Positions 54,073 through 64,000 of a DNA stretch of 64,000 nucleotides are shown piece by piece; within the stretch, counting starts at the first letter, position 1; every line of letters starts with the position of its first letter. Both the position numbers and the translations under genes were made by a program. This stretch comes from Erysipelothrix aquatica. Lineage in GTDB: Bacteria; Bacillota_I; Bacilli_A; Erysipelotrichales; Erysipelotrichaceae. The notes beneath the pieces were generated by a model. That model did no database searches, was not told the DNA's origin, and saw only the letters and a list, made by a program, of their open reading frames with translations. The stretch is taken from contig NZ_WTSY02000006.1 of the NCBI RefSeq assembly GCF_009828775.2, forward strand, positions 1 to 64,000. The letters run 5' to 3'.

Positions 54073-54363
54073 ATGACAAAAAATGGGAAATTTGTTTTGA
54101 AATCGCTTCTCATGAAGGGATTAGCGATTGTTAGTGTTATCGGTGTTGGACTTTACACTTCACCCTATAGTGTAGTCTTTGCAGAAACAACAAAGAAGGA
54201 AAATAGTGTCTTTGGAATGTCTTCGGGTCAATTTACGTCAATACTTTTAGTGGTTATTGGTTTTGGTCTCCTCATGTATTTACTTGATCGATCAGCGCGC
54301 CGTAATGATGAAATCGATCGCAGTGAAGAAGAGATTAGCCGCAGCAAACAAGATAAAATGTAA
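54073..54363 (+). CDS. Small exported/membrane protein, unknown
   Basis: A 96-aa protein: a basic N-terminus and hydrophobic signal-like segment ending VVFAE (about residue 38), a second hydrophobic helix (SILLVVIGFGLLMYLL, about 56-72), and a highly charged C-terminus (SARRNDEIDRSEEEISRSKQ). It may be cleaved at the AETTK site and stay anchored by the second helix. AGGAGG precedes the ATG. No family recognised. Confidence 0.65.
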   Translation: MTKNGKFVLKSLLMKGLAIVSVIGVGLYTSPYSVVFAETTKKENSVFGMSSGQFTSILLVVIGFGLLMYLLDRSARRNDEIDRSEEEISRSKQDKM

Positions 54364-54529
54364 GTTTAAGAAGGATTAAAAAGCTCTTTGGCTCTAGAAT
54401 GATAAAGCGAAGAGTTTTTTATTAAAAGATATTGCGTTAAAAAGCCACTTAAACGGGGTTATTGCTAACTTCATAAAACAGATGTATTCGTAAATAATAT
54501 TAAAATTTTGTGAATTGTGCAAAGTTCTT

Positions 54530-54557
54530 TTGCATTATAGCGTAGATAGATTATAAT
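54530..54557 (+). promoter_or_regulatory. Promoter of the predicted small RNA
   Basis: TTGCAT (54530-54535), 16-base spacer, TATAAT (54552-54557). Confidence 0.6.
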
Positions 54558-54561
54558 TAGA

Positions 54562-54618
54562 GTATCCTTAAGTAGGGTACGAGACGCGAACACAACCCCC
54601 CCGTGTTCGCGTTTTTGT
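54562..54618 (+). ncRNA. Predicted small RNA with C7 terminator loop
   Basis: No protein frame is credible here, but a promoter (TTGCAT-16-TATAAT) is followed within about five bases by hairpin GTATCC-TTAAGTA-GGGTAC (54562-54580) and then a strong terminator, ACGCGAACAC (54584-54593) with GTGTTCGCGT (54603-54612) and T5. The transcript would be about 55 nt. Its terminal loop is AACCCCCCC, well suited to pair with G-rich ribosome sites, as in C-rich-loop regulatory RNAs of staphylococci. It fills part of the 370-base gap between the small membrane protein gene and copZ. The rest of the gap (54364-54530) shows only a weak terminator-like repeat near 54376-54424. Confidence 0.5.
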
Positions 54619-54638
54619 GTGCGTATTTTGATTTTGAT

Positions 54639-54706
54639 TACAAATGTAAACTATTTGAAGTCAATCTCTTGCAATTCCCAAAAAACAATGATAGACTACA
54701 AATGTA
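54639..54706 (+). promoter_or_regulatory. Copper operon promoter with two cop boxes
   Basis: TACAAATGTA occurs at 54639-54648 and 54697-54706, both fitting the CopY-type operator TACAnnTGTA. Between them are TTGCAA (54669-54674) and TAGACT (54692-54697), 17 bases apart. A repressor on the second box would cover the -10 and start. No copY gene lies in the window. Confidence 0.85.
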
Positions 54707-54734
54707 AACGATATAAAACCAAGGAGGATTTACC

Positions 54735-54935
54735 ATGGAAAAAGAATTTAAAGTAACAGGAATGACATGCGGAGGATGTGTCCGACACGTAACACATGCT
54801 GTACAAGATATTACGGGAGTTGAAACAGTCGATGTCGATCTTGCATCAGGCATTGCGAAAGTTAAAGCCGATGCGTCTGTTACCGATGCACAAATCATTG
54901 CAGCTATAAATGAAAGTGGTTATTCAGCACAATAA
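54735..54935 (+). CDS. copZ: Copper chaperone CopZ
   Basis: A 66-aa HMA-domain protein that carries Cu(I) to CopA or to the copper-responsive repressor. The metal site is GMTCGGC with C12 and C15, in the usual ferredoxin-like beta-alpha-beta-beta-alpha-beta pattern. RBS AAGGAGG. First gene of the copper operon, 23 bases before copA, behind two cop boxes. Confidence 0.95.
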   Translation: MEKEFKVTGMTCGGCVRHVTHAVQDITGVETVDVDLASGIAKVKADASVTDAQIIAAINESGYSAQ

Positions 54936-54958
54936 TCCACCATCTTGGAGGAAAGACT

Positions 54959-57409
54959 ATGAGTACTAAAACATATGAAATAACAGGGATGACGTGTTCT
55001 TCATGCCAGCTACACGTTGAAAAAGCAATTTCAAAGGTTGCAGGTGTTGAGGCGGTCGATGTAAACCTGGTAACAAATAAAGCATCAGTGACCATGAGTG
55101 ATGATGTTTTAGAAGCAGCCATTATCAAAGCTGTCGAAGACAGTGGCTATGGTGTTGCTGAAGAAGTATTAACGAAAAGTGTAGACCTAAAAATTACAGA
55201 TATGACATGTTCATCATGTGTTGCGAACGTTGAAGGTGCACTGAGTGCGGTTCCGGGAATTGAAAAAGCAACCGTGAATCTACTTATGGAACGTGCTCAC
55301 ATTGAATATGATCCCAATCAAGTAAAGCTTTTCGATATTATTGAAACAATCAAAGGCCAAGGCTATGGTGCGGTTCGCATGGAAGATGTGATTGAAGATG
55401 ACGACACTCTCATTAAAGCACAACGTAAAGAACGTCGTGGGGTTATTGTTGGGTTAATATTAGGTGCGATTATGCTCTACATAACAATGGGGCAAATGTT
55501 CTCAATAAAATTACCACAGCCTGCATTCGTCGATATGATGAAAAATCCATTAAGCTATACCTTATTCCAATGGGCAATCACAATTCCTGTCGTATGGGTT
55601 AACCGTGGTTACTTTATTCGTGGATTTAAAACATTAATGAAACGTTCTCCAAATATGGATACCTTGGTAGCCATTGGAACAGGGGCAGCCATTGTCTACA
55701 GTTTCTATGGAACCGCTCGTATCTTCATGGGTGATGCAAGTTATGCTCACCATCTATACCTAGAAACAGCCGTTGTTATTTTAGCGCTCATAAGTCTTGG
55801 TAAATACTTCGAATCCATGAGTAAAGCAAAAACTTCATCTGCTATCAAAGCGCTTCTAAATTTGAAACCTGCAACAGCGATTCTCTTGCGAGATGGCGTT
55901 GAGGTCGAGATTGATAGTGACGAAATTAGTATTGGTGATCACTTAGTCGTGAAACCAGGATCATCGATTCCAATGGATGGAATTGTTGTTGAAGGACACA
56001 GTAGTGTCGATGAAGCGATGTTAACTGGTGAAAGTATGCCAGTTGATAAAACTGTTGGTGACAATGTTGTAATGGGAACCATGAATATAAATGGACGAAT
56101 GATCGTTGAAGCAACTGTAAGTAATGAAGATACCGCACTTGCGAAAATCGTCAAACTTGTAGAGAATGCTCAAAACGAAAAAGCACCGATATCGAAAATG
56201 GTCGATAAGGTGTCTGGTATATTTGTGCCAATCGTTATTGGAATCGCAATTATTTCTGGAGTGTTTTGGTATTTCTATTCTGGTGATGTTGAATTAAGTA
56301 TGACTGTATTTGTAACAGTACTAGTTATCGCATGTCCATGTGCATTAGGATTAGCAACCCCAACCGCAATTATGGTTGGAACGGGTGTTGGTGCACAAAA
56401 TGGTATCTTCATCAAATCAGCAGAATCATTAGAAGAGGCATCTCATATTCATACAGTTGTCTTTGATAAGACAGGAACATTAACATATGGTGAACCAGTG
56501 GTGACAGATATCGTGTCTCATGACCTTGATGATGCAACCTTGATGACCATTGTTGGATCAATCGAACGCATGTCAGAGCATCCTTTAGCACAAGCATTAG
56601 TCAAAGGTGCAGAAGACCTCAATGTTGTCTATGATGATATCGAAGGCTTTGAGGCGTTGGTTGGTCGTGGGGTGCAAGGTTTCTATCAAGGGAAACCACT
56701 CTATATTGGAAATGAAAAATTAATGCGTGAGCAAGCCAATGATATGTCCGCTTATCAAAATGACGTCAATACATTTGCGAAGTCTGGAAAGACAGCCATG
56801 ATTGTATCGTTAGATCATCGAGTTGTCGGTGTTGTTGCCGTTGCGGATACGATTAAAGATGAAGCAATTGAAACAGTTGCAGCGTTACAAAAAATGGGAC
56901 TTGATGTAGTGATGATGACAGGTGACCATAAAGATACGGCAAAAGCAATCGCCGATCAAATTGGTATCTCTCATGTTTTAGCGGAAGTTTTACCCGATGA
57001 AAAAGCATCCAACATTAAACGCCTTCAAGAAGGCGGAGAAAAAGTAATGATGGTCGGTGATGGAATCAACGATGCCATTGCACTTGTTCAAAGTGATGTA
57101 GGAATTGCTGTTGGAACGGGAACAGATGTTGCGATTGAATCTGCTAAAGTTGTTCTGATGCGTGATAACATCAAGGACGTCGCAAATGCGATTGCTTTAA
57201 GTAAAGCGACAATGCGCAATATTAAACAAAACTTGTTCTGGGCATTTGCTTATAACGTTGTAGGGATTCCATTCGCAATGGGACTCTTCAAACTTCTCTT
57301 CAACGGACCGTTATTAGATCCAATGATTGCTGGAGCAGCGATGGCATTCTCATCCGTGTCTGTTGTTACAAATGCACTGCGCCTTCGCAAATTCAAAGTG
57401 AAGCATTAA
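54959..57409 (+). CDS. copA: Copper-exporting P1B-type ATPase CopA
   Basis: An 816-aa efflux pump for Cu(I). Two N-terminal HMA domains (C13/C16 in MTCSSC and C84/C87 in MTCSSC), eight membrane helices, the intramembrane CPC (C459-P-C461), the phosphorylated D503 in DKTGT, TGES in the actuator domain, HP in SEHPLAQAL, and GDGIND in the hinge. All catalytic residues are present. It protects against copper, for instance inside phagocytes. RBS GGAGG. Confidence 0.96.
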   Translation: MSTKTYEITGMTCSSCQLHVEKAISKVAGVEAVDVNLVTNKASVTMSDDVLEAAIIKAVEDSGYGVAEEVLTKSVDLKITDMTCSSCVANVEGALSAVPGIEKATVNLLMERAHIEYDPNQVKLFDIIETIKGQGYGAVRMEDVIEDDDTLIKAQRKERRGVIVGLILGAIMLYITMGQMFSIKLPQPAFVDMMKNPLSYTLFQWAITIPVVWVNRGYFIRGFKTLMKRSPNMDTLVAIGTGAAIVYSFYGTARIFMGDASYAHHLYLETAVVILALISLGKYFESMSKAKTSSAIKALLNLKPATAILLRDGVEVEIDSDEISIGDHLVVKPGSSIPMDGIVVEGHSSVDEAMLTGESMPVDKTVGDNVVMGTMNINGRMIVEATVSNEDTALAKIVKLVENAQNEKAPISKMVDKVSGIFVPIVIGIAIISGVFWYFYSGDVELSMTVFVTVLVIACPCALGLATPTAIMVGTGVGAQNGIFIKSAESLEEASHIHTVVFDKTGTLTYGEPVVTDIVSHDLDDATLMTIVGSIERMSEHPLAQALVKGAEDLNVVYDDIEGFEALVGRGVQGFYQGKPLYIGNEKLMREQANDMSAYQNDVNTFAKSGKTAMIVSLDHRVVGVVAVADTIKDEAIETVAALQKMGLDVVMMTGDHKDTAKAIADQIGISHVLAEVLPDEKASNIKRLQEGGEKVMMVGDGINDAIALVQSDVGIAVGTGTDVAIESAKVVLMRDNIKDVANAIALSKATMRNIKQNLFWAFAYNVVGIPFAMGLFKLLFNGPLLDPMIAGAAMAFSSVSVVTNALRLRKFKVKH

Positions 57410-57478
57410 GCACATTTCAAAATGCTTTCATTGAAAATTGTGTCATAAAAACGTACAATGGCACTAAGAGGTGTTTGA

Positions 57479-57670
57479 ATGAAACATATAATTTTTGTAA
57501 AAGGATTAACAACTGAAGAAGATCGTCAGAAAGTACAATACGAACTCGAAAATACACGTATTGAATTCACAATCAGCACAGCGACAAGTAGTGTCACGGT
57601 AAGTGGCTCAAACGATGTCATTCACAGTGCAAAACAAGCAATAATCCAAGCAGGTTATGTTATACAATAG
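57479..57670 (+). CDS. HMA-like small protein lacking the CxxC motif
   Basis: A 63-aa protein with the size and strand-helix pattern of a heavy-metal-associated domain (KHIIFVKGL, SSVTVSGSNDVIHSAKQAIIQAGYVI), but no cysteine at all, so it cannot bind copper in the CopZ manner. It is 69 bases downstream of copA with a ribosome site AAGAGG and its own terminator overlapping the end. It may be a structural or regulatory partner of the HMA domains, or a decayed chaperone. Confidence 0.7.
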   Translation: MKHIIFVKGLTTEEDRQKVQYELENTRIEFTISTATSSVTVSGSNDVIHSAKQAIIQAGYVIQ

Positions 57671-57683
57671 CCTGCTTTTTTTC
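57648..57683 (+). terminator. Terminator of the copper operon
   Basis: AAGCAGG (57648-57654) and CCTGCTT (57671-57677) followed by T-run. The left arm lies inside the coding end. Confidence 0.7.
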
Positions 57684-57713
57684 TGTGATATAATAGATAC
57701 ACGAGGTGATTTC

Positions 57714-58121
57714 ATGGAACCATTTGATTTGGCTATCATTGATAAAGCTGCAGAACGTCTCTTTGAAATCGAGACGTTACTTCAAAAACCGGCATACCGC
57801 TTAAATGCAATTACCTATACGGTTTCGTCACAGCATGTGAAAGCCAAGAACATTATTAAGATTTTAAAAGTTGAAGTGGAAACATTAATGCCGCTGTTGG
57901 AAGCTGTCGAGACAGAATTTGAACGGTGTCATTATGCGAATGCGCTAACGTATCAATACGATGCAAGCTATCGCATTCTTCAACGGTTTGATGCAACAAC
58001 AATTAATCATACCAAACGGCAAATTTATAAAGCAGTTTATGGTATTGAAGCGGTATTTGCCCGTCTCTATCGAATCTTGACAATGATCGAACAAGATATT
58101 GTCGTCAATCATACCGCTTAG
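57714..58121 (+). CDS. Hypothetical helical protein
   Basis: A 135-aa soluble, mainly helical protein (IDKAAERLFEIETLLQKP, VEVETLMPLLEAVETEFERC) without recognised domain. ATG 57714 follows GAGGTG, while the longer frame from 57657 would overlap the terminator. Single gene, ending inside its own terminator, just before the glycolytic operon. Function unknown. Confidence 0.7.
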   Translation: MEPFDLAIIDKAAERLFEIETLLQKPAYRLNAITYTVSSQHVKAKNIIKILKVEVETLMPLLEAVETEFERCHYANALTYQYDASYRILQRFDATTINHTKRQIYKAVYGIEAVFARLYRILTMIEQDIVVNHTA

Positions 58122-58134
58122 CGGTATTTTTTTG
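58111..58134 (+). terminator. Terminator before pgk
   Basis: ATACCGC-TTA-GCGGTAT then T7. The loop contains the stop codon of the preceding gene. Confidence 0.85.
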
Positions 58135-58225
58135 TGATGGAAATGAAACTTTTCGCAATCAATCAAAATATAGGTGACAAATTATAAGACTATTGTGAAA
58201 ACGAGAACAAGAGATGTTGATATCA

Positions 58226-58254
58226 TTGTTTATCCAGTGTTTATTTGCTATAAT
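58226..58254 (+). promoter_or_regulatory. pgk-tpiA-eno promoter
   Basis: TTGTTT (58226-58231), 17-base spacer, perfect TATAAT (58249-58254), 26 bases before the pgk start. Confidence 0.75.
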
Positions 58255-58279
58255 AGTCAACGTATATAAGGAGGCAATT

Positions 58280-59479
58280 ATGACAAAAAGAACTGTCACA
58301 GATTTGGATGTTGCTGGCAAACGTGTCATTGTACGTGTAGACTTTAACGTTCCGTTAAAAGATGGCGTCATTACAGACGACAACCGTATCAATGGTGCAT
58401 TACCAACAATCAAATACTTGGTAGAAAATAACGCAAAAGTTATTCTTATGTCACACTTGGGGAAAGTAAACCATAAGGACGCTGAAAAAACAGAAGCTGA
58501 CAAAGCTAAAAACAACATGGCTCCAGTAGCGACACGCTTACAAGAGTTAATGCCTGAAACAAACGTTACTTTTGTTCCTGTAACACGCGGAATCGAATTA
58601 GAAGAAGCTGTTGCAGCAATGAACGATGGTGACATTGTATTAATGCAAAACACACGCTATGAAGCAGGTGAAAGCAAAAATGATGACAATCTTGCAACGT
58701 ACTGGGCTGGATTGGGTGATCTCTTTGTAACAGATGCATTTGGATCTGTACACCGTGCTCACGCATCAACTGTAGGTATTGCAAATCACTTACCTTCAGC
58801 ACTTGGATTCCTTGTGGAAAAAGAAGTTAAATTCTTAACAGAAGCAATCTATGCACCAAAACGCCCATTCGTAGCGATTTTAGGTGGAGCTAAAGTTAGC
58901 GATAAGATCAATGTTATTGAAAACTTGCTTGATGTTGCAGATAAAGTTATCGTTGGTGGTGGAATGGCTTATACATTCTACAAAGCAATGGGACGCGAAA
59001 TCGGAACATCACTTGTTGAAATGGATCGTATTGATATTGCGAAAGCAGTTATGGAAAAAGCTGGAGACAAATTGATTCTCCCAGTTGACACAGTCGTTGC
59101 CGCTGAATTTGCACCCGATGCAACACCAGTTGTTGTATCAGCAGATGCTATTCCAGCAGATATGATGGGGCTCGATATCGGACCGAAATCAATCGAACTA
59201 TTCAAAAATGAATTACAAGGCGCTAAAACAGTAGTATGGAATGGACCAATGGGAGTCTTCGAATTCGAAGCATTCGCAAATGGAACATTAGAAGTATGTA
59301 AAGCAATTACAGAACTTCCAGAAGTCTTAAGTGTTATCGGTGGTGGTGATTCAGCTGCCGCAGCTATTCAATTAGGATTTAAAGACCAAATTACTCACAT
59401 CTCAACAGGTGGTGGTGCAAGCTTGGAATTTATGGAAGGAAAAGAATTGCCAGGAATTGCTGCAATTCAGGATAAATAA
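58280..59479 (+). CDS. pgk: Phosphoglycerate kinase
   Basis: A 399-aa glycolytic enzyme making ATP from 1,3-bisphosphoglycerate. [11 protein letters not shown] near the start, [27 protein letters not shown] and the C-terminal GGGDSAAAA nucleotide loop are all present. ATG 58280 follows AAGGAGG; the longer frame from 58214 runs over the promoter. First gene of pgk-tpiA-eno. Confidence 0.97.
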   Translation: MTKRTVTDLDVAGKRVIVRVDFNVPLKDGVITDDNRINGALPTIKYLVENNAKVILMSHLGKVNHKDAEKTEADKAKNNMAPVATRLQELMPETNVTFVPVTRGIELEEAVAAMNDGDIVLMQNTRYEAGESKNDDNLATYWAGLGDLFVTDAFGSVHRAHASTVGIANHLPSALGFLVEKEVKFLTEAIYAPKRPFVAILGGAKVSDKINVIENLLDVADKVIVGGGMAYTFYKAMGREIGTSLVEMDRIDIAKAVMEKAGDKLILPVDTVVAAEFAPDATPVVVSADAIPADMMGLDIGPKSIELFKNELQGAKTVVWNGPMGVFEFEAFANGTLEVCKAITELPEVLSVIGGGDSAAAAIQLGFKDQITHISTGGGASLEFMEGKELPGIAAIQDK

Positions 59480-59482
59480 AAA

Positions 59483-60226
59483 ATGAGAAAACCAATTATC
59501 TTCGGAAACTGGAAAATGAACAAAACAAATGCACAAGCACAATCATTCTTTGATGGTGTTGATGCATTCGCAACAGACAAAGCTGACTTTGGTGTTGCAG
59601 TACCTTTCACAGCATTACACACATCTGTAAATGCTGCGAAAAACATTCACGTTGCTGCTGAAAACGTACACTGGGCACCAAACGGCGCTTACACTGGTGA
59701 AGTTTCAGTTGAAATGTTGAAAGAAATCGGTGTTAAATGGGTTGTTTTAGGACACTCAGAACGTCGTCAATACTTCAACGAAACAGATGAAGAAGTCAAT
59801 AAAAAAGCTGCAGTTGTTATTGAAGCTGGAATGACACCAATCATCTGTGTTGGAGAAACATTGTTCGAATTTGAAGCTGGTAAAACAGAATCAGTAGTTC
59901 GTAAACAAGTTGCTGGTACATTAGCTGGATTAGCTCCAGAAGCTGTATCAAACTTAGTAATCGCTTATGAACCAGTTTGGGCTATTGGTACAGGTAAGAG
60001 TGCAACAATTGAAATTGCACAAGATACATGTGCATTAGTTCGTGATGAAGTTCGTAACATCTTCGGTGATGATGTTGCAAGCAAAGTACGTGTACAATAC
60101 GGTGGATCTGTAAAACCAGATAACATTGCAGAATACATGTCACAAGAAGACATTGATGGTGCTTTAATTGGTGGTGCTTCATTAGAAGTTGACTCATTCA
60201 AAGCAATCATTGATGCAATTAAGTAA
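59483..60226 (+). CDS. tpiA: Triosephosphate isomerase
   Basis: A 247-aa TIM barrel interconverting dihydroxyacetone phosphate and glyceraldehyde-3-phosphate. GNWKMNKT (catalytic Lys), VLGHSERRQYF (His) and AYEPVWAIGTGKSA (Glu and flexible loop) are intact. Only three bases after pgk and without a clear ribosome site beyond AGGA at about 59467, so probably coupled to pgk translation. Confidence 0.97.
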   Translation: MRKPIIFGNWKMNKTNAQAQSFFDGVDAFATDKADFGVAVPFTALHTSVNAAKNIHVAAENVHWAPNGAYTGEVSVEMLKEIGVKWVVLGHSERRQYFNETDEEVNKKAAVVIEAGMTPIICVGETLFEFEAGKTESVVRKQVAGTLAGLAPEAVSNLVIAYEPVWAIGTGKSATIEIAQDTCALVRDEVRNIFGDDVASKVRVQYGGSVKPDNIAEYMSQEDIDGALIGGASLEVDSFKAIIDAIK

Positions 60227-61555
<1,329 letters not shown>

Positions 61556-61565
61556 TTGATGTATC

Positions 61566-61596
61566 AAAAGGGCATCCGAAAGGATGTCTTTTTTTT
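61566..61596 (+). terminator. Terminator of the glycolytic operon
   Basis: AAAAGGGCATCC-GAAA-GGATGTCTTTT with G-T pairs, then T-run. Confidence 0.8.
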
Positions 61597-61677
61597 GAGT
61601 TCAGAAATAAAAATATTGTATTTGAATCATTGCTTTGATGTGAGTATAATAACACTAGTAAACAGGGGGAATGGAAT

Positions 61678-62049
61678 ATGAAATTGAAACTCGATAAGAA
61701 ATATGTTGGTGAACTGCAGGCGACATACGGTACACCAGGTGTTAGCTCAAATGTTGTTTATGCAATTCAACAAAAGGCATTTGCGATAACACCATCACCA
61801 AAAATTATTCTCTTAGAGCCATCGGTGGTAATTATTATTAGTTTGAATGCATTTTCACTTAAAGTTGCCAGCGTGGAAACTTATAGACTTGACGGAAATA
61901 CGACATTAATTGCGAAACGTGGTATCTTGTATTATAAGTTGAAAATCAAAGTGAATGGTAAAAAAGTTTTTAAAGCCAATGTGCTTAAAAATGTAATGGG
62001 ACTTAATGATATTCAAAAACCGGGTGTTCAAGCACTTCTAAAATACTAA
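61678..62049 (+). CDS. Hypothetical protein, unknown
   Basis: A 123-aa basic protein, rich in beta-strand patterns (KIILLEPSVVIIISLNAFSLKVASVETYRLDG, LYYKLKIKVNGKKVFKANV), perhaps a small PH-like fold. No family recognised. RBS AGGGGGA seven bases before the ATG. Isolated by terminators on both sides. Confidence 0.65.
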   Translation: MKLKLDKKYVGELQATYGTPGVSSNVVYAIQQKAFAITPSPKIILLEPSVVIIISLNAFSLKVASVETYRLDGNTTLIAKRGILYYKLKIKVNGKKVFKANVLKNVMGLNDIQKPGVQALLKY

Positions 62050-62071
62050 AAACACGTTTATCGTGTTTTTA
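62048..62071 (+). terminator. Terminator
   Basis: AAAAACACG-TTTAT-CGTGTTTTT, overlapping the preceding stop codon. Confidence 0.85.
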
Positions 62072-62138
62072 GTATAACAGTAATGTTAGGTGGGAGTTAA
62101 AGCAACATGCTATAATTGAAAAAAAGTTAGGAGCATCG

Positions 62139-63290
62139 ATGAAAAAGAATCTAAGGCGACTTATTATCGCACTAATTATTATAATTTTGATTTTTAGTTT
62201 AAATATGATTATGAATAAGAGCATGAATACCGAGTTTAAGGCATTGAGCAGTACGAATCAGGAACTTATTCAAAACTATTTTAAACTTCAACGTAGCGAG
62301 GCCGAAGACCCTATTTGGGATGACTTTAACCTAACAGAAAAACCAGTTATCTTCGTCGATAAGTCAGCGTGGTTTAACAATGCCTACGGCTTTAACATGA
62401 ATGATCTCCAAGGACTGAATCAAGTTGGGACGCAATCAATCACGACTTTAGAGGGAACCCTTCGCCGATTTGCGAGTTTGAATCCGTCAACTTGGTTTCT
62501 AAATCTTTCAATCGGAAATTTCCCCTCTTTTGATACACACCATACGGTAGATCGTTATCGCGATGTCTTCTACATTAAGTATACATCCGGTGATATTGCA
62601 ATTCAAAACTCAGAACCGAATCGTTATCCGACATCATTCTTTATGCATGAATTTACGCATTATACGATTCAACGCAATTGGCCCGATGGATCAAACGGAC
62701 TTCCTTCATTCGAAGTGCCTCTAAATGCGGAGGGTGTTGCACTTGCCTTTTTACAATATCATATCTATGATGCGATGATTACCGCGCTTAATAGAAACCT
62801 AGACAAAGCGGTATTAGAACAGTTAATTATGGATTGGGCAGTAATTCGAGAAGCAAGAGCTCAAAATAATGCGAATTTTGTAGCGAGTGAGAGTTATAAG
62901 TTAACACTTGAAGGCGTTGCAACGTATATTGACCGCCACGCCGCGTTGCGAATTGGTCAAAAATATGAATATTTAACGGATGCAGCAGGCAATGAGTCGC
63001 ATTTTGCAAAAGTAATTGAATTTGTGGATCAAGGTAAAATGGATCCAAGTTTTATTGCGAATGGTGCAATGTATTATCTTGGTTCAGTTCTTGGTGATGT
63101 CTTGGATAAAGTCTATCCAGAATGGCAACGCGAGTTAAATACTATGACTATCGATAATCCAATAACACTTTATGACCAATTGCACGCTTACGCACAATCG
63201 AGTGAAATGAAAGGAAGGTCGCTTTCAGAGCTAAAGTCCATGTATGATTACGATACGATCCTTGAAATAGCTTACAAGGTAACGCAATAA
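62139..63290 (+). CDS. Membrane-anchored HEXXH protein, putative zinc metallopeptidase
   Basis: A 383-aa protein with an N-terminal anchor (about residues 6-24) and an extracellular domain. HEFTH at 170-174 is a zinc-metallopeptidase motif, with candidate third ligands E198 (NAEGVALAF) or E258 (LEGVATYIDRH), an EGxA pattern as in gluzincins. No further family match is recognised, so peptidase activity is inferred from the motif. AGGAG precedes the ATG. Single gene with terminator. Confidence 0.7.
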   Translation: MKKNLRRLIIALIIIILIFSLNMIMNKSMNTEFKALSSTNQELIQNYFKLQRSEAEDPIWDDFNLTEKPVIFVDKSAWFNNAYGFNMNDLQGLNQVGTQSITTLEGTLRRFASLNPSTWFLNLSIGNFPSFDTHHTVDRYRDVFYIKYTSGDIAIQNSEPNRYPTSFFMHEFTHYTIQRNWPDGSNGLPSFEVPLNAEGVALAFLQYHIYDAMITALNRNLDKAVLEQLIMDWAVIREARAQNNANFVASESYKLTLEGVATYIDRHAALRIGQKYEYLTDAAGNESHFAKVIEFVDQGKMDPSFIANGAMYYLGSVLGDVLDKVYPEWQRELNTMTIDNPITLYDQLHAYAQSSEMKGRSLSELKSMYDYDTILEIAYKVTQ

Positions 63291-63301
63291 CTTAAATAGG
63301 T

Positions 63302-63328
63302 AAAAAGAACTCGAAAGAGTTCTTTTTT
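63302..63328. terminator. Bidirectional terminator
   Basis: AAAAGAACTC-GAAA-GAGTTCTTTT between convergent genes. Confidence 0.85.
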
Positions 63329-63331
63329 GTT

Positions 63332-64000
63332 TTAGAGATGCGTAACTGAAGACCGTATGTAAGTCACAATTTCCTGGAAGAAGACCCAATCTTGATAGGA
63401 TGGGTATCCATTAATACAGAGTGTCTTGCACGTGGTGTGGGTAATACCAGGGATTGTGGTAATTAGAATTTGGTACCTATTCAAGTCGTTCATTAGCTGG
63501 TTCTTTGAGAAGGCATCAATAGTCTCGACGACAATCCCATAGGGAAAACTAGAAAGAATATCTTTATAGATTAAGGTAGCTAATTCATAGTCGCGATCAA
63601 CGCAAATTGCGACATTGACTGTTGTAATTTGCTGGTGTAGCGAGTCTAACAGCCCTGACCAATGCGAAAGAATAATATACAAAATCTCGTGTTTTTGTTC
63701 TAACGATAAGGAATCCTCGAAAATTTCATCAAACATCGCATCAACTTGAGTATATATTTTCGCTTCAGTTTTCTTGAGATGTTCTAGGAAGTCAAGGTTT
63801 CGATCATAGAGAATAAATGTTGGCGAATAAGTCATTCGAACAATGTTGAAAATATTGATAATCATGTACTCGCGATTTTTGATACTTACTTTGTCGTTGC
63901 TTAAAATCACATCAATCAATGTTTCCAAATTTTTTAACAAGCGTGCATCTTCTGCAGATTCAGCAGCTTGTAACGATGCTTGTTCAAGGGAAAATGAGAA
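63332..64000 (-). CDS. Mga-like transcriptional regulator, C-terminal part (runs off the window)
   Basis: The minus-strand frame is open to the last base of the window, so the N-terminus is missing. The about 222 visible residues contain a helical PRD-like region (YMIINIFNIVRMTYSP, EILYIILSHWSGLLDSL) and a C-terminal EIIB-like Rossmann segment (NVAICVDRDYELATLIYKDILSSFP), the architecture of Mga/AtxA virulence regulators. An N-terminal HTH pair would be expected outside the window. The TTG at 63940 is not a start. Confidence 0.65.
   Translation of the reverse strand, partial: FSFSLEQASLQAAESAEDARLLKNLETLIDVILSNDKVSIKNREYMIINIFNIVRMTYSPTFILYDRNLDFLEHLKKTEAKIYTQVDAMFDEIFEDSLSLEQKHEILYIILSHWSGLLDSLHQQITTVNVAICVDRDYELATLIYKDILSSFPYGIVVETIDAFSKNQLMNDLNRYQILITTIPGITHTTCKTLCINGYPSYQDWVFFQEIVTYIRSSVTHL

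Overview
The window is AT-rich (roughly 38% GC by eye), densely packed, low-GC Gram-positive DNA. Genes have strong AAGGAGG-type ribosome sites, operons are separated by short Rho-independent terminators, surface proteins carry LPXTG sorting signals, and metabolism looks fermentative (adhE, citrate lyase, Na+-pumping oxaloacetate decarboxylase). This suggests a Firmicute of the Erysipelotrichia, most likely Erysipelothrix. That is recognition, not a search result.

Layout. 1-115: end of an IS30-type transposase. 452-4831: a sortase-anchored GH85 endo-beta-N-acetylglucosaminidase behind a cre-containing promoter. 4931-9099: an oxidoreductase/DUF2871 pair, a tRNA-Arg(CCG), an LPNTG MucBP surface protein, a membrane protein and an XRE regulator. 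9121-11796: an operon (minus strand) of a TrmB-type regulator, a TSUP permease and an ornithine cyclodeaminase-like enzyme. 12031-18622: Nudix, a lipid kinase next to an LTA-synthase-like enzyme, a lipoprotein, an APC permease and a membrane protein. 18805-19659: DegV.

19768-36828 is the core of the window, an almost complete citrate fermentation region. It holds ATP-type PEP carboxykinase, a CitM-type citrate carrier, bioY-birA (reverse strand), and a long operon in the order OAD small subunit, biotin carrier, oadB, a 47-aa membrane subunit, citC, citD, citE, citF, citX, oadA. It ends with a DUF1446/DUF4387 pair, a LysR regulator, citG and a CitO-like GntR regulator. Citrate enters by CitM. 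Citrate lyase (CitDEF, activated by CitC/CitX/CitG) makes acetate and oxaloacetate. The decarboxylase yields pyruvate and a sodium gradient, or PckA could divert oxaloacetate to PEP and ATP. BioY and BirA supply and attach the biotin. A shared TGTATACA palindrome lies at the oad-cit promoter, the GntR promoter and upstream of pckA. A BirA operator lies between birA and the oad operon, and a cre site lies on the citM promoter.

37075-49047: a small unknown protein, a nucleoside phosphorylase plus MFS transporter opposite a PucR regulator with an NMT1/THI5-type ABC importer, a methionine importer (metQIN), OsmC, a lipoyl/octanoyl transferase, a mutarotase-like protein and a zinc-ribbon membrane protein. 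49207-53523: adhE with two Rex-like sites, a GNAT enzyme and deoD. 53610-58121: two small membrane proteins, a predicted small RNA with a C7 loop, and a copper operon (copZ, copA, a cysteine-less HMA-like protein) with two cop boxes. 58280-61555: pgk-tpiA-eno. 61678-64000: an unknown protein, a membrane-anchored HEXXH protein and the C-terminal part of an Mga-like regulator that runs off the window.

Most enzyme calls are firm. Regulatory sites are motif readings without experimental support. I see no CRISPR array, rRNA or prophage.
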